A stretch of 64,000 nt of DNA from CAIVAT01 sp037141055. GTDB lineage: Bacteria; Bacteroidota; Bacteroidia; Bacteroidales; FEN-979. A model generated the notes under the pieces. It had not been told where the DNA came from and made no database searches. It saw nothing but the letters and a program-made list of their open reading frames with translations. The translations under genes and the position numbers were made by a program. Positions within the stretch are counted from its first letter, which is position 1. Each line of letters begins with the position of its first letter. Location: contig JBAXDH010000006.1 in assembly GCA_037141055.1 (NCBI GenBank), positions 1 to 64,000 on the forward strand. The letters run 5' to 3'. Below are positions 8,402-19,066 of this stretch, in pieces.

Positions 8402-11400
8402 ATGTTAAAAAGAAACTCCAGCATTAAGATGAGTGTTCCGGCAATGTCCATCATTACCGGGATTCTCTTATTTATGCTCCTCTCTGTTTTTAATGCCCAG
8501 GCCGCAAATCGCTATGCCGTTGTCACCGGAAACTGGAATTCAACCGCCACATGGTCTGCCACATCAGGTGGAACCGGTGGAGCTTCGGTGCCTGTTGCCG
8601 GTGATGCTGTGTACATCGAAGGAGGTCATAATGTTACAATAACCGCCAATGCAGGCTGTTCATCGGTTTCTTTTACCACAACCACGGCGACCCTTTTAAA
8701 CATTAATGCTGGTATCACCCTGGATGTTTCGGGTGCCGTGACGATTCCAAAGTCTGGTTCCAGCGTCAATACACTTGCAGTCGGGGCCGGTTTTTTAAAT
8801 GCAGGAAGTGTCTCATTCACCGGCACAGGATCGACAAAAAGGCATGAAATCACAATTTCTACAGGTACTGTTATGGTTACAGGAAACGTTTCCGGGACTA
8901 CGACCAGTGCGACCATTACATTCACCGGTGCCGGTTTGTTGAAATTGGGTGGTGCTTTTTTTACTTCTTCAACAGGAACGCTCACTCCTGCAACCGGCAC
9001 GGTAGAATATAATGCATCAGGAGCTCAGACGGTAGGGGATTTTGCATACAATAATTTAACGTTGTCTGGCAGCGGGGCAAAAACTACAGATGCTGTTACC
9101 GTCAACGGCATTCTTTCAATGGAAGGAACGGCAACTGTCACGATCGCGCCAACTTACGGAACCTCTGCAAGCCTGGTTTACAACACAGCCACATCGCACG
9201 TTGCCGGTTTGGAGTGGGTAACCCCGTTTGCAGCCACTGGTGGCATCACCATTGCAAACACCGGAACGATCTCCTTAAATTCTGCTGAAGTTTTCAACGC
9301 TTCAATTCCGCTGATCATAAACAGCGGCGCATCCTTATCAACCGCAGGTTTTCAGTTGACACTTGGAGGAGATTTCATCAACAATGGCGGCACTTTTAAT
9401 GCAGGAAGTTCTCCGGTTGTTATCAGTAATACCAAGTTAATTCAGAGTATTGACGGGTTTACAACAACTGGCTTGGTTTCGGTGACGAAATCTGCAGGTA
9501 TTGCAACTATGCAGAATAACGTTACTGCCGGAGGCCTGACGATTAATGGTACCGGAGGAACCCTGAATTTAGGAGCAGGTTTCACACATTCGGTTACAGG
9601 CGCAGTAACACTTTCTGCGGGAACACTGAATGGAGGGACCAATACAATATTAGCTGTTTCAGGCAACTGGACCAGGAACAGCGGTGTTTATGCAGCCGGG
9701 ACAGGATCAGTTAACTTTATCGGAGGTTCGTTACAGACGATTGGCGGAAGTTCATCAACAACATTCAATAACCTTGGAATAAATAATTCTGCCGGTGTAT
9801 CGCTCTCGATTGCAGTTGCCGTCGGCGGAACTTTAACATTGACGAGCGGTGTCCTGACAACCGGATCCAGCGCATTGACTGTTTCAAATTCATCATCAAC
9901 TGCCGTCACCGGCGGTTCTGCGACAAGCTTCATCAGCGGTCCGCTGACCTGGTCGCTGTCTGCGGGTCAAACCTACAGTTTTCCAGTTGGTAAAAGTTCA
10001 ACGTATTTACCATTTGGGCTGACCGGCATAACCGGAACCAACCCGCAGATCAGGGTTGAAGCCTTTTCGGGCAATACAGGAGGCACCGCTTCACCTCCTT
10101 TAACCTCGCTCAGCACCACAGAGTATTGGTTCGCATCAGTTACAGCGAACACCTATTCCGGGGGATCGGTTTCGTTGACACGCCAGGCTGCGCTTAATGA
10201 ATTTGAAGCGGTTGGCAGAAATGCTTCATCTTTGAATGGAGCCTATGGCTCACTTAATGGCACTGTATCCGGAACCTCCATAATAAATTCAGACAATACC
10301 GGCAACTCTTTAGGGTATTTTGTCATGGCTTCAAAGCTGTCAATTACAACAGGAACCATCAATCCTGCATCCTATTGCCCGGGTTCATCGGTAATCGTAC
10401 CTTATTCCAAAACCGGCACTTTCAGTGCGGGAAATGTTTTTACAGCGCAGTTGTCTGATGCAGTTGGTTCCTTTGCTTCGCCGGTCATCATCGGCTCCCT
10501 TGCCTCCCAACTTTCCGGCACCATCAGTGCCACAATCCCTGTGGGACAGTCGTCGGGTTCCGGGTATCGCATCCGGGTCGTGTCAAGCAGTCCATCCTTC
10601 ACAGGTAGCGACAACGGAGTGAATTTGTACATTGGCGGTCCGGTTATAACCGCGACGTACCCGGGTAGTTCCTGCGGACCTGGTCCGGTTGTTTTAGGAG
10701 CTACCGCTTCATTTGGCACGATCAGTTGGTATGCAGCAGCAACAGGAGGGAGTGCCCTGGGAACCGGGACCACCTTCACCACCCCAAGCCTTTCTGTAAC
10801 CACAACATATTATGTGGATGTAATTAGCGGTAGCTGCACTTCTGCACCACGAACTCCTGTGATGGCTTATATTATCACTCCACCGACCATGACAGCCGGC
10901 GGTGGAGGAACCTTTTGTTACAGCTCAAATATAACACTCACCAGTTCAGGCACGAATATTTCCAATCAATACTGGGAAGGACCTAACAGCTTTTATTCTG
11001 TGGAGCAAAATCCGGTAATTTCAGCTGCCACAACTGCCATGAGCGGAACGTATACGGTGACGGGAAGTGCTTTAAGTGGGATCAACCTGGTTGCCAATGG
11101 TGATTTTGAACTGGGAAATGTTGGTTTTGGCAGTGGTTACGTCGCCAGTTCGGACCTTCTCCTTGAGGGGACGTACGCAGTTGTTGCAGATCCCCGTTCT
11201 GTACATAGCGGCTACTCAACTTGCGCTGACCATACGCCTTCCGGCACGTTGCAAATGGTAGTCAACGGATCCATCATAGCGGGAGTTAATGTGTGGACAC
11301 AAACAGTTAGCGTTTTACCCGGAACAGACTATCAGTTTTCCTATTGGGTTCAGAGCGTCGTTGCCAGCAACCCTTCTCAATTGCAACTGTATATAAATGG

Positions 11401-14400
11401 CGTTGCTGCAGGGCCTGTTTATACTGCATTGTTGGCCACCTGTCAATGGAAACAGTTTGTTTATAACTGGAATTCGGGTGCAAGTTCATCAGCAATACTA
11501 TCTCTCCAAAATCAAAACACCATTGCCACCGGTAATGATTTCACACTGGACGATATTTTATTTCAATCGGTATGTACTGCAACTGCCGGCGATTTTGCAA
11601 CCGGCAACAACGGAATTCAACTTACGCCTGTCATTTCATCTACAGTTTTAGTAACTGTCAATGCAAATGTTACTGCAGGGTCAATTGGCACGGCGCAATC
11701 GATATGCCGGGGGTATACTCCCGCGACGCTTACTTCTGTTGCTGCAGGAACTGGCTCCGGAACCATTACATACGAATGGCAGACCAATGCAAGCGGGAGT
11801 TTTGCAACTGTCAGCGGAGCGACTTCCGCAACTTATTCGCCTCCTGCATTGAGCACTACTACTATTTACCAGAGAAGAACCGTTTCTTTAAGTGGCGGTA
11901 CTACTTGTTACTCACCATACACATCACAAATCACCATAACCGTTACAGGACCAACTGTTTCGGCAGGCGGGCCGAATTCGGTTTGCCAGTCAGCCAGCCC
12001 AACCGCTTTGACATTAACAGGTGCAAGTTTTGGAGGCGCCACAACTGCGGCCTGGTCAATCATTTCAGGAGGAGGGGTTTTGAGTTCAACTGCCCAGACT
12101 GCAAATCCGTCGGCAGTAACCTATACTCCGGCAGTAAATTACAGCGGTACAGTCATTTTACGACTGACGACAAATGCCGTCAGTGGCTGTGCTTCCATCG
12201 CTGATCGTACCATTACCGTTTCAGCTTTACCTGTTGCCGTGATCTCCTATGCCGGAACACCATTCTGTATAAGCGTCACATCCGCACAGACGGTCACCAG
12301 GACCGGAACGGCAGGTGGCACCTACACTGCTTCACCCGCAGGGTTGACCATCGATGCAGTCACCGGGTCGGTCACACCGTCCACCAGTACCGCCGGATCA
12401 TACACGGTAACATATACCATTGCTTCCTCGGGTGGCTGTTCAATTGTGACGGCGACCACATCGGTTACCATTACTTCTTTACCTGTTGCCACGTTCAGTT
12501 ATACCGGAACACCATATTGCTCGAATGGAACCAATCCGACACCGGTATTCAGCGGCGGTGGCGTAGCAGGAACTTTCTCATCGACGGCCGGCTTAAATTT
12601 TGTGAGTACTTCCACCGGGCAGGTCAACCTTTCAACAAGCACACCGGGAACCTATACTGTTGCCAATACCATTGGAGCCTCAGGCGGATGCGCCCTGGTG
12701 AGTTCAATAAGTTCAATCACCATCACAACCTTGCCTGCTGCAGCCATCAGCTATGCAGGCTCACCCTTTTGCAAAAGCGTTGCAACCGCACAGGCGGTTA
12801 CACGAACCGGATCGGCAGGTGGCACCTACACTGCTTCACCCGCCGGGTTGACCGTCGATGCAGTCACCGGGTCGGTCACACCGTCCACCAGTACCGCCGG
12901 ATCATACACAGTAACATATACCATTGCTTCCTCGGGTGGTTGTTCAATTGTGACGGCGACAACACCGGTTACAATCACGGCTGTTCCGACTGCGACCATC
13001 AGTTATGCCGGCACTCCTTTCTGTACATCGGTCGCTTTGGCGCAACCGGTTACGCTTGGCGGCACCGGAGCATACAGCGGCGGAACCTATGCTGCAACCC
13101 CTGCCGGATTGACAATCAACGCTTCCACAGGAGCAATAACTCCGGGCACAAGCACTGCCGGTTCCTACACCATAACCTACACGGTTCCTTCCTCCGGCGG
13201 ATGTGCTGCAGTTCCGGTTACCACACCGGTTGTCATTACTGCCATGCCTTCCGCCACCATCTCATATGCAGGTACACCTTTCTGTCAGACAGTTTCGTCG
13301 TCACAACCGGTAACACTTACCGGCACACAAGGTGGTGCTTTTTCAGCTTCTCCTGCAGGGCTGGTCATAAGCCCGGCAACAGGAGCAATAACTCCAGGGT
13401 CCAGTGCATCGGGTTCTTATACAGTTACCTATTCTATTCCGGCATCCGGTGGCTGTGCCGCAACTTCCGCCACAACCAATGTGACCGTCAACGCATTGCC
13501 GGTTGCAACGTTCAGCTATACCGGCAGCCCCTATTGCAGCAATGCAGCCAACCCGCTCCCGACGTTCAGCGGGGGAGGCGTTGCAGGAATATTCTCTTCA
13601 TCGCCGGGATTGGTTTTTGTAAGTACGGCAACGGGTGAGATCAACCTCCTGTCTACTACACCGGGAACTTATTCAGTTGTCAACAACATTGCGGCAAACG
13701 GAGGTTGTGAAGCTGTTTCTGCTTCTTCGCTTGTCACGGTTAACCCGATTGCACCGCAGACCCCGGGAGCCATCAGCGGAACGACCTCCCAGTGCCCGGG
13801 CCAGACAGATCAGTCATATTCCATAACAGCTGTTGCAGGTGCGACAGTTTATACCTGGAGTGTCCCTGCAGGCTGGACAATCACCTCCGGGGCAGGAACA
13901 ACGTCGATCAGGGTAACGACAGGCACTGCCGGTCAGAATGGCAACATATCCGTCACAGCAGGAAATGATTGCGGCACCAGCAGCGCAAGCACACTGGCAG
14001 TTTCGGTATCCCCGGTTGAAGTGGTTGCTTCACTTGGCAGTGCCGATGCCTGCTATCCGACTCTTAAAGCTGCATTTGACAAAATAAACGATGGAACCCA
14101 TGGCGGAGTTATTACAATCAAACTGCATGGCAGTACAACGGAAACAATCTCGGCTGTATTAAACGCAAGTGGTACCGGTTCTGCCAGTTTCACATCTGTA
14201 AATATTTTTCCAACCGTGACCGGCGTCGTAATTTCCGGAAACCTTGCGACCCCTCTGATCGATTTAAACGGGGCTGATAACGTCACGATTGACGGACGGG
14301 TAAATGCTTTAGGTTCTTCAAAAGATCTTGTTGTCACCAATTCAAGCAGTTCATCTGCAGCAGCAACTTCCACAATTCGCTTTGCTAATAATGCGTCGGC

Positions 14401-17400
14401 TAACACGATAAAGTATTGTGTGCTGAAAGGTTCTGAAACTGCAACTACCGGCGGGATCGTCTTTTTTTCCACATCATCATCAGCCGGAACAGGAAATGAT
14501 AATAATCTGATCGACAACAATAATATTACCTGTGATGCCGACGCCAACCGGCCTTTGAATGCAATATATTCCGCAGGAACATCCTCAAAGGTCAACAGCG
14601 GTAATACAATCAGTAATAATAATATTTATGATTTCCTCAGTCGTTCGGCCACCTCAAATGGAATAAACATTGCTGGAAACTCCCAGGATTTTACAATTTC
14701 CGGCAACAGTTTTTATGAAACATCCACCTTAGTCGTATCAGCGAGCAGTGTCATATACAACGTCATTTATCTGAATAATTCATCAGGAACCGGGTTTAGT
14801 GTGAGCGGAAACTACATCGGAGGAAAGTCTGCCCAGTGCGGGGGCGATGCGTGGTCAAAAAATACGCAAAATTCAGTTTTTTCGGCAATCAATGTGAATG
14901 TCGGTACGGCTGTTGCAAGCAGCATCCAGAATAATACAATCAGGAATTTCTCCTGGAGCAATTCATCAAACGCCTCATGGACCGGGATAAACGTTGCCGC
15001 CGGCGCCGTGAACATCGGCACCCTGTCGGGAAATGTGATCGGGGCATCATCTGGAACCAATTCAATTGTGATAACTGCAGCATCAAACAACGCCAATTTA
15101 TACGGTATCAATATTGCCGGCACAGGATCCGTTGATTGCCAGAACAACTTCATCGGGTCGATCACGGCTGCCAACGGATCTTCAAATGCCAGCAACATCT
15201 TTGGAATTAACAGAACTGCGGAAGTTGGTACTACTACCATCAGTAATAATACAATAGGAAGTGCAACCACAGATAACAGTATTAATGCGAGTTCAGCCAG
15301 TACGTCGAACAACCAGAATGTGTACGGGATCTTTAACAACGGGACCGGGACAATAACGGTCAATAACAATACGATAGCCAATTTAACGAATGGAACCACC
15401 CGCACAACCACCAGCGGTACCGGCCGCATCAATGGGATTACTTCTGTAAATGGAATAAATGTCATTTCGGGTAATACGATCTATGATCTGACAATTGCAA
15501 ATGGGAATACAGCATTAAATAATTCATCAATTTGCGGAATTGCACTTACAGGCAGCACATTAAAGACTGTTACCGGGAACACGATTTATAATCTGTCAAA
15601 TACATATGCTTCCTTTGCCGGTGATGTTATCGGATTGTACTTTACCGGGAATACAGGAGCGAATCTTATTTCGGGAAACTTTATTCACTCGTTATCAATA
15701 ACAGGTGTTTCATCGACAATTGGCGAAGTTTATGGGATAGTGGCGGCTTCCGGCTCCGCGACCTATTCAAATAATATTATCAATTTAGGCGGAAACACGA
15801 AAACCACCCTGTATGGCATATACGAAACCGGGGCTTCAGGGAATAGTGACGGATTATATTTTAATACAGTTTACATTGGAGGTACCCTTGCCTCAGGTTC
15901 AACCAATAAATCATACGCATTGTTCTCCGCAGGGAATTCAAATACCTGCAATTTCAGGGATAACATATTTGTAAATGAGCGATCAACCACCGGAGGTTCC
16001 AGCTTGCACTATGGTATTTATTTTGCTGCAACGGGAGGCTCATTTACCACCGATTACAATGATTATTTTGTATCCGGAACGGGCAGTGTTTTAGGGTATT
16101 ACGGGAGCAACAAAACAAGCCTGTCTGCGTGGCAGGCTGCTACATCGCAGGATTCCGGCAGCCTTGATGCAAATCCAGACTTTACCCTTGCCGGTTCTAC
16201 GGTTACAACAGATTATAAAATCCACAGGGATTTACCCGGTATCACAATTTCCGGTATCACAACCGATTTCGGCGGAACTTTGCGGGTTCTTCCATCCATG
16301 GGCGCCTGGGAGAAAAATCTTCGTAAATGGAAAGGCTCTGTCAGTAATAATTTTGCCAACGCAGCTAACTGGTCTGACGGGACTGTGCCACTGGCCGGGG
16401 AAAGTGTCATTTTTGACGATAATCCCGATCAGGATTGTTACCTGGATCAGGACAGGACCATTGGCAGCTTAACCATTAACCAGGCATTGGATAAAATGGT
16501 GTTGAACGGATACCGGTTATCCCTGAACAGCAATCTTAACCTGACCGATGGCGGAAAAATTGATGCTGCTTCAGCAAATTCCACAATGGCCTTTACCGGC
16601 AGCAGTCTGCAAACGATAAACGCCGGAGCTTTCGTGCAGAACAGCGTTGCCAATCTTACAGTAAACAACTCCGTTGGGGTGAGCCTTACCGGTGACCTGG
16701 ATGTTAACGGGAACCTTGATCTTGCAAATGGCCCCCTTCAGTTAGGAACGGTCACGCTTGGAATAAACGGCTCGATTACGCGTACCGCCGGATCGGTGAC
16801 TGCCGGGTCAACCTCTGGTGTTAAAATAGGAGGGAGCGGTTCGCAACTCATCATTCCTGCCAATTGTTTTACCGGGAGCAGTGTAAATGATTTTACCATC
16901 AACAGGGCTTCCGGGGTTTCTCTGAGCAGCAGTCTTTCAGTCTCGGGGATACTGGACTTGCATGTAGCCAATCCGTCTTCAACCCGGGGATGCCTTGAAA
17001 CAGGAAACAATATTCTCAGCATGGGAGCATTGTCAACCACTACAGGCCCGGGCGATGTTAACGGGATCGTTACACGATCTTCATTCCCGTCAAATGGCCC
17101 GTATTCATTCGGGAACCAATTCACAACAATGACTTTTTCTGCCGGCGGAACAGTCCCGTCAACGATTGGGGTAAAGATTACGCTTGGAGCGGCACCTTCC
17201 TGGAAACCGGATGCAATCCTGCGGACCTATGATATCATCCAGAGTGGAGGAACCGCTAAGCCGGTGAGCATGAACCTTCATTATCTCAACAGCGAACTGA
17301 ATGGCATTCCTGACACGCTCCTCTATGCATGGGACTTCCATGCTGCCACCAATCCCATCCGGCTTGAGAAACGCACCAGGACATCACAAAGTACAACGGA

Positions 17401-19060
17401 TCACTGGGTCGGCACATCATTGACCGATGTTGGTTATTTTGGAACAAGCTATAACGAGCATCCCTGGACCCTTGCCCGAACCAATTATGTAACCTTCATG
17501 GGTTTAAAAGGCTGGAGAATGATAACAGCTCCTACGATCACTACATCATCAGACATTCTATCAAACTTTATTTCCCAGGGCGTAGCAGGGTCATCATATC
17601 CCGGGAAACAGCCTAACTTCCTCTGGTTCAATGAAACGGACACACTTACCACCAACATGAGCTGGCGCACAAGCAAATATGACAGCATTATTGTTCCTGG
17701 TCGCGGGTATTATTTTTATGTATTTGACTCGGTTTCCCAGGCTTCAGCAGCAGCTCCTGTTTACAGCGACAAATTGCCCCGCCGGATGACCTCTTCAGGA
17801 AATGCCTACTTCCCGGGAAATTTTTCATATTCGCTCTCAAACCATCACGTCACATTCACACCAAGGGTCGGCGGACAAACTCATACCTCTGTGAATGATA
17901 CGATCTTTTATGATACGAATGTTGATGACCAGGGATGGAACCTCCTGGGGAATCCCACATTGTCGACCTTGAACTGGAACTCTTCACATGGATGGACAAA
18001 GACAAATCTCGACAGTACCATCTATATATGGGATCCTGCAATAAATCAATTCAGGGTGTGGAACGGGATTAACGGCAACCTTGGAAGCGGGCTGATCAGC
18101 CCGTTCCAGGCATTCTGGGTGCGGGCCAACAACCCCAACCCCGCATTAAGTTTTACAGATGAAGTTTTAACCACGGGCGGGACCTTCTATGGAGGCACTT
18201 CAGTGAAGTCAGCGCAATTCAACCCGGTTCCTTCTGCGATAAACCTGAACCTTAAATCTGCAGGCCTTGAGGGAGATATCATTGTCTCATTCAAGGAGGA
18301 TGGCAAAGTCGGTCCCGATCCCTGGGATGCATACCGGTTGCAGCCGCTGTCAAATTCATCGATCGAAGTGTTTACCCTGTCATCTCCGTCACATACAATG
18401 CCCCTGGTGATCAATAATCTGCCGTCAGACGGTCCCGACTGCATCATCCTGCCGCTCTATACCGGCGGACAATTAAACGGCCGCGAAATCACAGGAACCT
18501 ATACCCTTAACTGGGAACTTCCCCCGGACTGGCCTGCCGACTGGGCAATCAGCCTCAATGATCATTCGGAGAAAAAGGCCATCTCCATGAAGCGGGAACA
18601 TTCATATACATTTACAATTGGAAATACGAAGAGTTCCTTGGACGAAAATGCTCAGGATAGTGTTTCTCCGCTTGTCCTGCCATCACTCATTAACCCGGTG
18701 TCGGTCAGCAGCAGGCTGAAAAGTTCTACAGGTTCATCACCGTTTTCCATTGTCATTCAGAAAGGCAGTACCAAGGACGACCCGATTTATATTTCGCCGG
18801 AGCCGAATCTCCTGCCAAACTTTCCGAATCCCTTTGCAGACCAAACCACCATCCGTCTTAGCCTGCCATCGGCTGCATATGTTACGCTGAAAATTTTTGA
18901 CATACGCGGAGTGTTGATTGATGTTGTGGCTGACCGTAATTATGAAGCTGGCAGTTACAGTATTCCATGGACCCGCAACGGACAGAATGCCGGAATTTAC
19001 CTTCTTCAGATGGATGCCGGGGCTGTCGTTAAAACAAAAAAGCTTGTGATCATCAATTAG
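8402..19060 (+). CDS. Giant (3552-residue) T9SS-secreted surface adhesin-like protein
   Basis: Order of parts: signal peptide (about 1-34, ending NAQA); a Ser/Thr/Gly-rich beta-helix-like region (about 35-640) opening with GNWNSTATWS; Ig-like segments (about 650-830); a carbohydrate-binding-like beta-sandwich starting NLVANGDFELG (about 895-1060); more Ig-like domains; six tandem repeats of about 84 residues (about 1275-1780); a PKD-like domain (about 1785-1870); a right-handed beta-helix with many Asn-rich turns (about 1870-2640); a second beta-helix block opening with WKGSVSNNFANAANWSDG (from about 2640); and a C-terminal region with NLLGNP motifs. The last 87 residues (from about 3466) are a type A T9SS sorting domain: FPNPFADQT, an IFDIRG strand, AGIYLL, and a KTKKLVIIN end. 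It should be exported by Sec, then by T9SS, and attached to the cell surface or released. The next three small secreted-protein genes follow with gaps of 6, 1 and 51-87 bases, so they are probably co-transcribed. Confidence 0.9.
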   Translation: MLKRNSSIKMSVPAMSIITGILLFMLLSVFNAQAANRYAVVTGNWNSTATWSATSGGTGGASVPVAGDAVYIEGGHNVTITANAGCSSVSFTTTTATLLNINAGITLDVSGAVTIPKSGSSVNTLAVGAGFLNAGSVSFTGTGSTKRHEITISTGTVMVTGNVSGTTTSATITFTGAGLLKLGGAFFTSSTGTLTPATGTVEYNASGAQTVGDFAYNNLTLSGSGAKTTDAVTVNGILSMEGTATVTIAPTYGTSASLVYNTATSHVAGLEWVTPFAATGGITIANTGTISLNSAEVFNASIPLIINSGASLSTAGFQLTLGGDFINNGGTFNAGSSPVVISNTKLIQSIDGFTTTGLVSVTKSAGIATMQNNVTAGGLTINGTGGTLNLGAGFTHSVTGAVTLSAGTLNGGTNTILAVSGNWTRNSGVYAAGTGSVNFIGGSLQTIGGSSSTTFNNLGINNSAGVSLSIAVAVGGTLTLTSGVLTTGSSALTVSNSSSTAVTGGSATSFISGPLTWSLSAGQTYSFPVGKSSTYLPFGLTGITGTNPQIRVEAFSGNTGGTASPPLTSLSTTEYWFASVTANTYSGGSVSLTRQAALNEFEAVGRNASSLNGAYGSLNGTVSGTSIINSDNTGNSLGYFVMASKLSITTGTINPASYCPGSSVIVPYSKTGTFSAGNVFTAQLSDAVGSFASPVIIGSLASQLSGTISATIPVGQSSGSGYRIRVVSSSPSFTGSDNGVNLYIGGPVITATYPGSSCGPGPVVLGATASFGTISWYAAATGGSALGTGTTFTTPSLSVTTTYYVDVISGSCTSAPRTPVMAYIITPPTMTAGGGGTFCYSSNITLTSSGTNISNQYWEGPNSFYSVEQNPVISAATTAMSGTYTVTGSALSGINLVANGDFELGNVGFGSGYVASSDLLLEGTYAVVADPRSVHSGYSTCADHTPSGTLQMVVNGSIIAGVNVWTQTVSVLPGTDYQFSYWVQSVVASNPSQLQLYINGVAAGPVYTALLATCQWKQFVYNWNSGASSSAILSLQNQNTIATGNDFTLDDILFQSVCTATAGDFATGNNGIQLTPVISSTVLVTVNANVTAGSIGTAQSICRGYTPATLTSVAAGTGSGTITYEWQTNASGSFATVSGATSATYSPPALSTTTIYQRRTVSLSGGTTCYSPYTSQITITVTGPTVSAGGPNSVCQSASPTALTLTGASFGGATTAAWSIISGGGVLSSTAQTANPSAVTYTPAVNYSGTVILRLTTNAVSGCASIADRTITVSALPVAVISYAGTPFCISVTSAQTVTRTGTAGGTYTASPAGLTIDAVTGSVTPSTSTAGSYTVTYTIASSGGCSIVTATTSVTITSLPVATFSYTGTPYCSNGTNPTPVFSGGGVAGTFSSTAGLNFVSTSTGQVNLSTSTPGTYTVANTIGASGGCALVSSISSITITTLPAAAISYAGSPFCKSVATAQAVTRTGSAGGTYTASPAGLTVDAVTGSVTPSTSTAGSYTVTYTIASSGGCSIVTATTPVTITAVPTATISYAGTPFCTSVALAQPVTLGGTGAYSGGTYAATPAGLTINASTGAITPGTSTAGSYTITYTVPSSGGCAAVPVTTPVVITAMPSATISYAGTPFCQTVSSSQPVTLTGTQGGAFSASPAGLVISPATGAITPGSSASGSYTVTYSIPASGGCAATSATTNVTVNALPVATFSYTGSPYCSNAANPLPTFSGGGVAGIFSSSPGLVFVSTATGEINLLSTTPGTYSVVNNIAANGGCEAVSASSLVTVNPIAPQTPGAISGTTSQCPGQTDQSYSITAVAGATVYTWSVPAGWTITSGAGTTSIRVTTGTAGQNGNISVTAGNDCGTSSASTLAVSVSPVEVVASLGSADACYPTLKAAFDKINDGTHGGVITIKLHGSTTETISAVLNASGTGSASFTSVNIFPTVTGVVISGNLATPLIDLNGADNVTIDGRVNALGSSKDLVVTNSSSSSAAATSTIRFANNASANTIKYCVLKGSETATTGGIVFFSTSSSAGTGNDNNLIDNNNITCDADANRPLNAIYSAGTSSKVNSGNTISNNNIYDFLSRSATSNGINIAGNSQDFTISGNSFYETSTLVVSASSVIYNVIYLNNSSGTGFSVSGNYIGGKSAQCGGDAWSKNTQNSVFSAINVNVGTAVASSIQNNTIRNFSWSNSSNASWTGINVAAGAVNIGTLSGNVIGASSGTNSIVITAASNNANLYGINIAGTGSVDCQNNFIGSITAANGSSNASNIFGINRTAEVGTTTISNNTIGSATTDNSINASSASTSNNQNVYGIFNNGTGTITVNNNTIANLTNGTTRTTTSGTGRINGITSVNGINVISGNTIYDLTIANGNTALNNSSICGIALTGSTLKTVTGNTIYNLSNTYASFAGDVIGLYFTGNTGANLISGNFIHSLSITGVSSTIGEVYGIVAASGSATYSNNIINLGGNTKTTLYGIYETGASGNSDGLYFNTVYIGGTLASGSTNKSYALFSAGNSNTCNFRDNIFVNERSTTGGSSLHYGIYFAATGGSFTTDYNDYFVSGTGSVLGYYGSNKTSLSAWQAATSQDSGSLDANPDFTLAGSTVTTDYKIHRDLPGITISGITTDFGGTLRVLPSMGAWEKNLRKWKGSVSNNFANAANWSDGTVPLAGESVIFDDNPDQDCYLDQDRTIGSLTINQALDKMVLNGYRLSLNSNLNLTDGGKIDAASANSTMAFTGSSLQTINAGAFVQNSVANLTVNNSVGVSLTGDLDVNGNLDLANGPLQLGTVTLGINGSITRTAGSVTAGSTSGVKIGGSGSQLIIPANCFTGSSVNDFTINRASGVSLSSSLSVSGILDLHVANPSSTRGCLETGNNILSMGALSTTTGPGDVNGIVTRSSFPSNGPYSFGNQFTTMTFSAGGTVPSTIGVKITLGAAPSWKPDAILRTYDIIQSGGTAKPVSMNLHYLNSELNGIPDTLLYAWDFHAATNPIRLEKRTRTSQSTTDHWVGTSLTDVGYFGTSYNEHPWTLARTNYVTFMGLKGWRMITAPTITTSSDILSNFISQGVAGSSYPGKQPNFLWFNETDTLTTNMSWRTSKYDSIIVPGRGYYFYVFDSVSQASAAAPVYSDKLPRRMTSSGNAYFPGNFSYSLSNHHVTFTPRVGGQTHTSVNDTIFYDTNVDDQGWNLLGNPTLSTLNWNSSHGWTKTNLDSTIYIWDPAINQFRVWNGINGNLGSGLISPFQAFWVRANNPNPALSFTDEVLTTGGTFYGGTSVKSAQFNPVPSAINLNLKSAGLEGDIIVSFKEDGKVGPDPWDAYRLQPLSNSSIEVFTLSSPSHTMPLVINNLPSDGPDCIILPLYTGGQLNGREITGTYTLNWELPPDWPADWAISLNDHSEKKAISMKREHSYTFTIGNTKSSLDENAQDSVSPLVLPSLINPVSVSSRLKSSTGSSPFSIVIQKGSTKDDPIYISPEPNLLPNFPNPFADQTTIRLSLPSAAYVTLKIFDIRGVLIDVVADRNYEAGSYSIPWTRNGQNAGIYLLQMDAGAVVKTKKLVIIN
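12224..13744 (+). repeat. Six tandem ~252-bp repeats inside the giant gene
   Basis: Repeat units begin at 12224, 12476, 12728, 12980, 13241 and 13493. Units 1, 3, 4 and 5 start with an ISYAG(T/S)PFC motif and contain GGTY, a PAGL segment and a TVTY strand; units 2 and 6 start with FSYTG(T/S)PYC and are a diverged second type, giving the order A-B-A-A-A-B. Parts of units 1 and 3 are almost identical in DNA (compare 12313-12475 with 12820-12979), so recent duplication or conversion is likely. Each unit has a conserved Cys near the start and another in the GGC near the end, which may form a disulfide in each Ig-like domain. Confidence 0.9.
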
Positions 19061-19066
19061 TAAACT

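Noticed and set aside
12517..13638. A 373-codon plus-strand frame inside the giant gene
   Set aside because: Its product is rich in Cys, His, Arg and Asn without pattern and it overlaps a well-supported repeat region in another frame. It is a by-product of the repeat composition.
12224..13744. A CRISPR-like array
   Set aside because: The repeats are ~252-bp coding units in frame without unique spacers; they encode Ig-like domains.
14053..15465. Two minus-strand frames of 180 and 217 codons within the giant gene
   Set aside because: They are Pro/Val/Leu-rich antisense shadows of the Thr/Asn/Ile-rich beta-helix region, with no signal, domain or leader.
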